Positions 58,234 to 64,000 of a stretch of DNA of 64,000 nt are shown here, one piece after another. The translations under genes and the position numbers were made by a program. The notes beneath the pieces were generated by a model. The model saw only the letters and a list, made by a program, of their open reading frames with translations, was not told where the DNA came from and searched no databases. Source of the DNA: Photorhabdus caribbeanensis (GTDB lineage Bacteria; Pseudomonadota; Gammaproteobacteria; Enterobacterales; Enterobacteriaceae); contig NZ_RCWB01000025.1 in NCBI RefSeq assembly GCF_018448885.1, positions 1-64,000 of the forward strand. Reading direction: 5' to 3'. Position 1 is the stretch's first letter, and each line of letters opens with the position of its first letter.

Positions 58234-59378
58234 TGAATATCCGCTGTACTTTACATGGGCTGGCTCTAGTCAGCCTTTTTATTTCTGATTTCTCATATGG
58301 CGAAGCACTACTCAGCAGGGAAAAAATCGATGGCTGGCTGGAAAAATTAGGTGGCAGTAATACCTATGACAGCAGTAAGGCGATTGACTGGGGCGTTTTA
58401 CCCGGCCCTTTTTATACTCCAGAGTTAGGTGCCGGTCTCGGGGTTGCTGTCGTTGGTCTCTATCGGCCAGATGATAATGATCATACCAGCCAAATTTCTT
58501 CTCTTTCCCTGAATGGATTTACCTCTTCAACGGGTGCCTTTGGCTTCACATTTGATAACTATAATTTCTTTGCTGATGATCAATGGCGTTTTTTTCTTTC
58601 CGGTACATTGAACAACGTTCCCACCTATTATTGGGGAACAGGATATCAAGCAGGTAAGGTAAATGATCACAAAGAAAAATATCGCTCACAGGAATTGCAC
58701 CTACAACCCAGAGTTCTCTATCGAGTTGCTGATTCTACCTATTTAGGCGCCGGCTGGAATTTTTCATCATTACACGCCAAAGATCCCGACAACGGTGCTA
58801 AAAAACTTTTCGCGGCAGAAAACGATGGCCGGTCCATATTGAGTTCGGGCGTCAGTGCCTATTTCAGCTACGACACACGGGATTTCCTGCCTAACGCTCA
58901 TCAAGGGCACGTTCTTGATATTACCTATACCCATTTTTCCCCGGCATTGGGCAGCGACCGCCGGTTTAACACCGTTGATCTGCAATACAGCACCTACTAC
59001 CAATTAGATGAAAAATCCGTCCTGGCATTTGATAGTTATGGTCGTTTCACTGACGGCCAGGTGCCTTGGAATATGCTGTCAATGCTAGGTAATAGCAATC
59101 GGATGCGCGGATATTATGACGGTAGATACCGGGACAAAAATGTTATCAGCACCCAACTGGAATATCGGCGCAAATTGGACTGGCGGCATGGATTTGTTTT
59201 GTGGGCTGGGGCGGGCACCTTAAGCCATTACGCAAAAGATATTGGCTCAGAAAACTGGTTGCCCACAGTTGGCGCAGGCTATCGTTTTGAATTCAAACCT
59301 AAAATGAATGTCAGATTGGACTTTGGTATTGGTAAAAAAAGCAATGGATTTTATTTTCAGGTGGGAGAGGCGTTTTGA
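58233..59378 (+). CDS. Omp85/BamA-like outer-membrane barrel lacking POTRA domains
   Basis: A 381-residue precursor with a signal peptide (cleavage near residue 23, after SYG). The mature part is almost only barrel; there is no room for POTRA domains, so it resembles the short noNterm Omp85-like proteins. The Omp85 L6 signature appears as RMRGYYDGRYRD near residues 288-299 (RG(Y/F) motif), and the protein ends in VGEAF with the usual terminal Phe. It overlaps both neighbours (TAATG before, TTGA after). BamA/TamA relatives insert or move proteins or lipids; for the POTRA-less kind the role is unknown. Confidence 0.75.
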   Translation: MNIRCTLHGLALVSLFISDFSYGEALLSREKIDGWLEKLGGSNTYDSSKAIDWGVLPGPFYTPELGAGLGVAVVGLYRPDDNDHTSQISSLSLNGFTSSTGAFGFTFDNYNFFADDQWRFFLSGTLNNVPTYYWGTGYQAGKVNDHKEKYRSQELHLQPRVLYRVADSTYLGAGWNFSSLHAKDPDNGAKKLFAAENDGRSILSSGVSAYFSYDTRDFLPNAHQGHVLDITYTHFSPALGSDRRFNTVDLQYSTYYQLDEKSVLAFDSYGRFTDGQVPWNMLSMLGNSNRMRGYYDGRYRDKNVISTQLEYRRKLDWRHGFVLWAGAGTLSHYAKDIGSENWLPTVGAGYRFEFKPKMNVRLDFGIGKKSNGFYFQVGEAF

Positions 59379-60496
59379 AATTGCGTTTGTGGATTGCTGC
59401 TTTAATGTTAGTTACAGGATGCCAGGGAACTGTTACTTCGATCGCACCAGTACAACCTGACTTAAATAGTGAAGCAACCGCCGAAGCAACCCGTGCATGG
59501 CCGGTGCTTGCTCCGATTCCCTCTCCCGAAGGATTAAGAGCTTGCTGTGCTTTTGGCTACAATTTAAAAACTGAATTACTGACCATTCCAGTACCTTTTT
59601 ACCACATAAGTAATGTGCTGGATGCCGATAATCTTGGAGCGCATAATTATAACAACAGTTTTTTTGGTACCGTTGCTTCATTAACAGGACTCAGTAATGA
59701 AAAAGTAGGGATGATATATACCCGCAGAGGCGGATTCATTGATATTTCCCATGTACGGGATACCGCTGATAATGCAGTTTTTCTATTCAGTCAAATCTGG
59801 CCTCGTCTTGGAGAAGAGTGGCAAATAGAACTCAGCAACGAATTAGCATCACGCCGTATCCAGTTCTATCAATTCACACCACCAGCAGCGATAGAACAAC
59901 GTTATACCCTAACTGCTTATCTAGCGGTAAAATTGGCTTTTGAACTTGCGGCATGGCATGAAATCGCCCAATGGTATGGTTATCAGTCTGTACCAGGATT
60001 TTCTGAAAAAGTGTCGGCGTTCTCCCCGGAAGATCTCTACTCTAATCTACTAGGCGCTCGTCTTTCCCTCTCTTTGATACTGGCAGGACAAGTACCATCA
60101 ATGAAACAATACCGTCTATCAATGCAAGCCATTTTGCCTCCTGCGCTACGTGAACTGGAAGCCTTGTCACCAGATGAAACGCGGAAAATGTTTGAACTGG
60201 TTGATGGTATCTGGTGGGATAGCAAACGCCGTATACCCGATAAACGCTTAATCCTTCAACGTGATTTCCATACTCACAGTGATCGCACACCTAACATGGT
60301 GCCTACAGAACAGCAATTTCCACTTAGGCTTACCCTGCCACAACAATATATTGGCTACAGACTATCTGAACTGGCCGAATTACAATTGTGGCCTAGCCGC
60401 CAAATGAAAGATCTTCCTGTACCAGAAAGCTACTGGATTGCCCTTGATTTTCCACAATTAGCAGAAAGAGCGAAAGAACAACAAGAGAATTATTAA
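59375..60496 (+). CDS. DUF4056 domain lipoprotein
   Basis: A 373-residue lipoprotein. A signal peptide ends in the lipobox LVTGC, so Cys16 should be lipidated. The start is TTG at 59375, overlapping the previous stop, with GGGAGAGG about 7 bases upstream. The body matches DUF4056 proteins: YHISNVLDADNLGAHNYN near 78-95 and RRGGFIDISHVRDTADN near 122-138, then AWHEIAQWYG near 196-205. The His/Asp/Glu residues in these blocks could form a metal or catalytic site, which is inference. Periplasmic or outer-membrane attached; third gene of the operon with two barrels. Confidence 0.75.
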   Translation: MKLRLWIAALMLVTGCQGTVTSIAPVQPDLNSEATAEATRAWPVLAPIPSPEGLRACCAFGYNLKTELLTIPVPFYHISNVLDADNLGAHNYNNSFFGTVASLTGLSNEKVGMIYTRRGGFIDISHVRDTADNAVFLFSQIWPRLGEEWQIELSNELASRRIQFYQFTPPAAIEQRYTLTAYLAVKLAFELAAWHEIAQWYGYQSVPGFSEKVSAFSPEDLYSNLLGARLSLSLILAGQVPSMKQYRLSMQAILPPALRELEALSPDETRKMFELVDGIWWDSKRRIPDKRLILQRDFHTHSDRTPNMVPTEQQFPLRLTLPQQYIGYRLSELAELQLWPSRQMKDLPVPESYWIALDFPQLAERAKEQQENY

Positions 60497-61324
60497 TTCA
60501 CATATTTTTAATGAAAGAATGAATATAGCATTATGAGTTAAAATATATAGGAGATTTTAGATTACTATTTCTCAAATAATAATCTCTTTGAAATATCATC
60601 AATCATTATTTACTATTTCCGCAATGTTACATCACAATATAAACTCAACATTATCTATAATAAAACCAAACTATGCCGACTGTACTTAAATTAAATTAGA
60701 AACGGAAAAACCACATCACCAAGTATTATTTCACAGGATAAAAAAATCGTATTGAAATATTTACAAAGATAAAAAACCAATAAATAACTGATATAGAATA
60801 ATTAATATTACATAACATCTAAAAAATAAATCAAAGAGTTAAAAAAACATTAACCAACCAAATAGACCAAAAAAGAAATAAAATCTCAAAAAGACACAAA
60901 AATTAGAGAATAATTTCTAATTATACTCATAAACTGTGTATTTAACTTATTTTTACCGAAAAAGCAGACATTCACTCTTAATTTAACTTAAATAATAAAA
61001 ATCCCTTCTTAAATAGGTTTAATCGTCTATAATATATGTTTCCAAGTTATAAATATGTATAAACAATATCATCTTTATCTAAATAGATAAAATAAGAACT
61101 TACATTGGGAATTATTAGAATTATTCAACAAAAGCTCAAGTTACTAAACTATTTTCAACTATATAATATATTGATTTTTATTTTAAATTTACAGTATTAA
61201 TCAATTTAACAGATAAGCAATAACATTGTTGTCTTAATTTTTCTGATGTATCGGGGGATTCAGGGCCCCTATCTTTACCCCCTGATAAAACCAATTAAGA
61301 TGTCCCTACTCCTGGAGAGGAAAA
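60497..61324. promoter_or_regulatory. 828-bp very AT-rich region upstream of fimbrial operon
   Basis: No gene is supported. It contains several small palindromes: a 12-bp near-perfect stem at about 60558-60585 (AGATTACTATTT with AAATAATAATCT), AATTAGA with TCTAATT at 60901-60922, and TTTATCT with AGATAAA near 61074-61091. Photorhabdus mad fimbriae are driven by an invertible promoter with long inverted repeats; I could not find a long inverted pair here by eye, so such a switch is not shown. H-NS-type silencing is plausible from composition. Confidence 0.4.
61249..61287 (+). promoter_or_regulatory. GC-rich leader hairpin before fimbrial subunit gene
   Basis: TATCGGGGG pairs with CCCCCTGATA (one bulge), with an inner alternative CAGGG/CCCTG pairing. 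It is 37 bases before the start codon in an otherwise AT-rich leader, so it probably stabilises the abundant subunit mRNA or controls its expression. Confidence 0.45.
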
Positions 61325-61906
61325 ATGAATAAACTCGCGTTATCAACCACCGCCGCCCTTATTTTTGCCGCAGGCTCTGCTGTTGCAGCCGATAATGCTG
61401 CTGGCGGTACACTACATTTCTCTGGTGCAGTCACTGATGCCACTTGTACTATTAACGGCGGTGCTTCAACTAGTCTGTCGATTATATTGGAACCTATCTC
61501 AGTCACTCAAGCCGGACAAAAGGAAGGCTTAATTGATTTTGGTAAGAAAGCATTCACAATGGAATTTTCTAACTGTCAGTCCAAAGCCGTTGGTTTTGAC
61601 CCAGCAACCTCTATGTTGAAAATCCAGTTCTCATCATCACATACCATTGCTAACGATGGTAAGTACCTGATGAACCAAGAACTCAATGCAAACGGCAAGC
61701 CGAAAAACGTAGGTATCGCTCTTGTTAAACATGCCGAAGAAAATACCCCTATTATGCTGAATAAAGCGTTTGATACAGGAATCAAAGGCTCTGGAGCAGT
61801 ACCTGAAACAGTCGATTTCTATGCGAAATACTACAAAATAGGCACGGCTGAGGCAGATCTCGGTAAAGTAGTAACGATGGTTACTTATCACGTTACTTAT
61901 ATGTAA
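61325..61906 (+). CDS. Chaperone-usher fimbrial major subunit
   Basis: A 193-residue pilin. The signal peptide is cleaved near residue 22 (SAVAAD). The mature domain has the paired Cys of type-1-like pilins (DATCTINGG and FSNCQSKA) and an incomplete Ig fold, with the end TYHVTYM carrying the penultimate Tyr used as donor/chaperone signal. GGAGAGG 5 bases upstream is a strong ribosome site, fitting high expression. A terminator-like hairpin follows, which would lower expression of chaperone and usher. Confidence 0.85.
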   Translation: MNKLALSTTAALIFAAGSAVAADNAAGGTLHFSGAVTDATCTINGGASTSLSIILEPISVTQAGQKEGLIDFGKKAFTMEFSNCQSKAVGFDPATSMLKIQFSSSHTIANDGKYLMNQELNANGKPKNVGIALVKHAEENTPIMLNKAFDTGIKGSGAVPETVDFYAKYYKIGTAEADLGKVVTMVTYHVTYM

Positions 61907-61925
61907 TGATTTACTTCAATAAATA

Positions 61926-61953
61926 AAGCCTATTTAGATAAATAGGCTTATTT
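61926..61953 (+). terminator. Hairpin with T-rich tail between fimbrial subunit and chaperone
   Basis: AAGCCTATTT pairs perfectly with AAATAGGCTT around 4 bases, followed by ATTTAATTT. It is placed like the attenuating terminators of other fimbrial operons, so part of transcription reads through to the assembly genes. Confidence 0.75.
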
Positions 61954-61973
61954 AATTTGGCAAAAATAACATT

Positions 61974-62672
61974 ATGAAGAAATTATTTTTAGCTATACTA
62001 TTAGGGATGACGACTTTATCGGCTCATGCCAACATCGTTATTAACACAACACGTGTTATTTATCCAGCCAGTAATAAAGAGGTATCGGTTCAATTATTAA
62101 ATGCAGGAGATCAACCCTCTCTGGTACAATCCTGGATAGATGATGGCGATCCTAATTCAACACCTGAAACAGCTAAAGTCCCCTTTTTACTTACTCCTCC
62201 AGTCGTCAAAATTGACGGTAATAACGGGCAACAATTAAGAATTAAGCACATTAACAGCAATCTACCGACTGATCGTGAATCGCTGTTTTATTTAAATGTT
62301 CTGGATATTCCTCCCGTCGCAGAAAATATTGGCGACAAAAATGTCATGCAGATTGCGATTCGTACCCGGATCAAATTTTTCTACCGGCCTGATAAGCTTT
62401 CTATCTCACCTAAACAGATCCAACAACATATTGTATTAAAACGTGAGGGTAGCCAACTAAAATTGGAGAATTCATCACCCTATGTCATGAATATCGTCGG
62501 CCTTAAATCTTCTGATACTCAACCTAACTTACTCAATGAAGGAACAATTATAAAACCATTCTCTTCTTATTCATTCAGTACCAATGAAAAAGTAAAAGTT
62601 GGAGACAAATTAACTCTGGCTATTGTTGACGATTTTGGTGCTATAAATAAATTAACTTTACCACTTCAATAG
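61974..62672 (+). CDS. Periplasmic fimbrial chaperone (PapD/FimC family)
   Basis: A 232-residue periplasmic chaperone with a signal peptide ending at SAHA (about residue 19). The first Ig domain has INTTRVIYPASNKEVSV (the conserved TRV-Y strand start, with the family's Arg at 27) and QSWIDDGDP near 52-60. FYLNVLDIPP near 105-114 matches the family signature (FYLNV-IPP), and a conserved Lys of IAIRTRIKFFYRP is seen near 134. It completes pilin folding and hands pilins to the usher. Confidence 0.88.
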   Translation: MKKLFLAILLGMTTLSAHANIVINTTRVIYPASNKEVSVQLLNAGDQPSLVQSWIDDGDPNSTPETAKVPFLLTPPVVKIDGNNGQQLRIKHINSNLPTDRESLFYLNVLDIPPVAENIGDKNVMQIAIRTRIKFFYRPDKLSISPKQIQQHIVLKREGSQLKLENSSPYVMNIVGLKSSDTQPNLLNEGTIIKPFSSYSFSTNEKVKVGDKLTLAIVDDFGAINKLTLPLQ

Positions 62673-62697
62673 TGATATTACTGGCATAGCATAGAAC

Positions 62698-64000
62698 ATG
62701 ATAAGACAAAAAGTTAGTCGGTTAGCTCTGATAATAGGTACCTTGCTGTATACAGGTTGTTTATGCTATGCCGCAACATTTAATACTGATTTTCTAGCCG
62801 GTGAATCTGCAAAAGCAGATTTATCCCGGTTTTATTCCACTTCAGAACTGCCCGCAGGCCGTTACGATATTGATATATATCTGAATAATGATTGGAAAGG
62901 AAGATTTGATATTAATATCCAGAACGATGGTAAAGATATTTACTTATTTAATGAAGATCTTCCCAGATTAGGTATAAAAATTGATAAAAACCAATTATCA
63001 GAATCAAATTTATCCAAAGATGAAATTCTTCTTACTAAAATAATACATGAAGGAACTGTTAATCTCGATGTGCCTAAACTCAGTCTACATCTGGTGGTCC
63101 CGCAGGCATATGTCAAAAACGAACTAAAAGGCTATATCGATCCCGCATTCTGGGACAGAGGTATCCCCGGCGCTATGCTGTCCTATAATGCCAACTATTA
63201 CCATACTCAAAATAGGAATAAACAAAACCACGGCCGTGAAAATGAAGATAATGTTTATGTGTCACTTAATAGCGGTTTGAATCTATTTGGCTGGCAATTA
63301 CGTGATCAATCTTCTTATCATTACACGCGTTCAAATGGTGATAAATGGAGTAACAATACCCGTTATCTGCAACGGGGAGTTTCATCAATTAATTCAGAAA
63401 TTCGCATTGGCGATAGCTATACATCAAGCGATTTATTCGACTCTTTCCGCTTTCGAGGTATCAATCTGAAAACAGATATGCGCATGTACCCCGATGCCTG
63501 GCAAGGGTTTTCCCCTATCGTTAGGGGAGTTGCGCAGACTAACGCTCTGGTAAAAATCACCCAAAATAATGTTGTTATTTATCAGGGTAATGTACCTCCG
63601 GGGCCGTTTGCCATTGATACTATTTTACCAACGGGTTCAGGTGGTGATTTACTCGTTGACGTGACGGAAGCAGACGGACGGACTAACAGTTTTACCGTCC
63701 CCTTTTCATCCGTTCCTAATATGATGAAAGAAGGTCTTGGCAAATATGATATCAGTGCCGGTAAAACACATATTGCCAACAGTCGTTATAAACCAAACTT
63801 TTTTCAAGCCAGCTATCAATATGGTTTTAATAATGTCCTGACCGGTTATACAGGTACCATTATCAGTAAAGATTATTATTCGCTACTGTTAGGTAGTGGC
63901 TTTAATCTACCCATTGGCGCTGTCTCAATTGACGTTTCACAGTCCAGCGCCAAATTTGATAATAGCCCAACCATGAAAGGTCAAAGCTACAAATTGGCTT
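62698..64000 (+). CDS. Outer-membrane fimbrial usher, 5' part (runs off window)
   Basis: The open frame from ATG 62698 continues to the last base, giving 434 residues of an usher that is normally about 800-850. It has a signal peptide ending at CYAA, then the N-terminal chaperone-binding domain (FNTDFLAGESAKADLSRF and ELPAGRYDIDIYLN, the usual usher opening). The first barrel strands and the start of the plug follow (VVIYQGNVPPGPFAI, GSGGDLLVDVTEADG). It anchors and exports the fimbria. No frameshift is seen in the visible part. Confidence 0.88.
   Translation, partial: MIRQKVSRLALIIGTLLYTGCLCYAATFNTDFLAGESAKADLSRFYSTSELPAGRYDIDIYLNNDWKGRFDINIQNDGKDIYLFNEDLPRLGIKIDKNQLSESNLSKDEILLTKIIHEGTVNLDVPKLSLHLVVPQAYVKNELKGYIDPAFWDRGIPGAMLSYNANYYHTQNRNKQNHGRENEDNVYVSLNSGLNLFGWQLRDQSSYHYTRSNGDKWSNNTRYLQRGVSSINSEIRIGDSYTSSDLFDSFRFRGINLKTDMRMYPDAWQGFSPIVRGVAQTNALVKITQNNVVIYQGNVPPGPFAIDTILPTGSGGDLLVDVTEADGRTNSFTVPFSSVPNMMKEGLGKYDISAGKTHIANSRYKPNFFQASYQYGFNNVLTGYTGTIISKDYYSLLLGSGFNLPIGAVSIDVSQSSAKFDNSPTMKGQSYKLA

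Noticed and set aside
60497-61324. Invertible promoter as in the mad fimbrial switch
   Set aside because: No long flanking inverted repeat was found by eye and no recombinase gene is nearby, so it is kept only as a question.
1-64000. CRISPR arrays, tRNA or rRNA genes
   Set aside because: No regularly spaced direct repeats and no cloverleaf or rRNA-like segments were seen in the gaps.

Overview
The window looks like a Photorhabdus chromosome. It carries a complete tca insecticidal toxin locus (tcaA, tcaB, tcaC at the lengths I recall for P. luminescens W14), two photopexin-type genes, ERIC-like palindromes and a chaperone-usher fimbrial operon. The assignment is by recognition, not by database search. 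The region is accessory-rich: toxin, metallophore and surface genes separated by AT-rich gaps and transposase fragments.

Layout. 0.2-6.6 kb: a Baeyer-Villiger-type flavin monooxygenase, a membrane M48 protease, a small rhomboid protease, a broken IS630-type transposase, an Rpn/PD-(D/E)XK transposase-like protein with tandem octapeptides, and two ERIC-like elements. 7.1-12.2 kb: an unrecognised 297-residue protein, divergent from two photopexin genes whose hemopexin-like propellers are fused to a C-terminal domain that aligns with the Pseudomonas lectin LecB, then a three-repeat beta-trefoil-like protein. 13.0-39.7 kb: a yersiniabactin/pyochelin-like metallophore locus with a TonB-dependent receptor followed by eight tightly coupled genes. 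These are a 3762-residue PKS-NRPS, an 1819-residue NRPS, a saccharopine-dehydrogenase-like reductase, a thiazolinyl imide reductase, a type II thioesterase, an MFS carrier and two ABC exporter/importer half-transporters. 40.4-53.7 kb: a short Cys-containing leader ORF overlapping tcaA, then tcaA-tcaB-tcaC, and a convergent secreted GH18 chitinase. 54.5-57.1 kb: a small acid-shock-like periplasmic protein, QueH and a BenE-type transporter. 57.2-60.5 kb: three overlapping genes for an outer-membrane barrel, a POTRA-less Omp85-like barrel and a DUF4056 lipoprotein. 61.3-64.0 kb: fimbrial subunit, chaperone and the start of the usher, which runs off the window.

How the parts work together. The assembly line reads FAAL-ACP-KS-(AT missing)-ACP-Cy-A-(degenerate MT)-PCP-Cy-A-PCP, then TubC docking-Cy-A-MT-PCP-TE. 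All three A domains give a Cys-type specificity code by my own hand alignment. I therefore infer a fatty-acyl-primed tris-cysteine-derived thiazoline/thiazolidine metallophore, related to yersiniabactin, micacocidin, piscibactin and photoxenobactin. Two unusual points are the absent AT and a Cys in place of Ser in the terminal TE. TcaA plus TcaB form a split TcA pore subunit and TcaC is the TcB subunit; no TcC gene is present, so the toxic C subunit must come from elsewhere.

Most promising for novelty: the hemopexin-LecB fusions, the Cys-nucleophile TE combined with the AT-less KS module, the tcaA leader ORF, and the Omp85-like/DUF4056 envelope operon.
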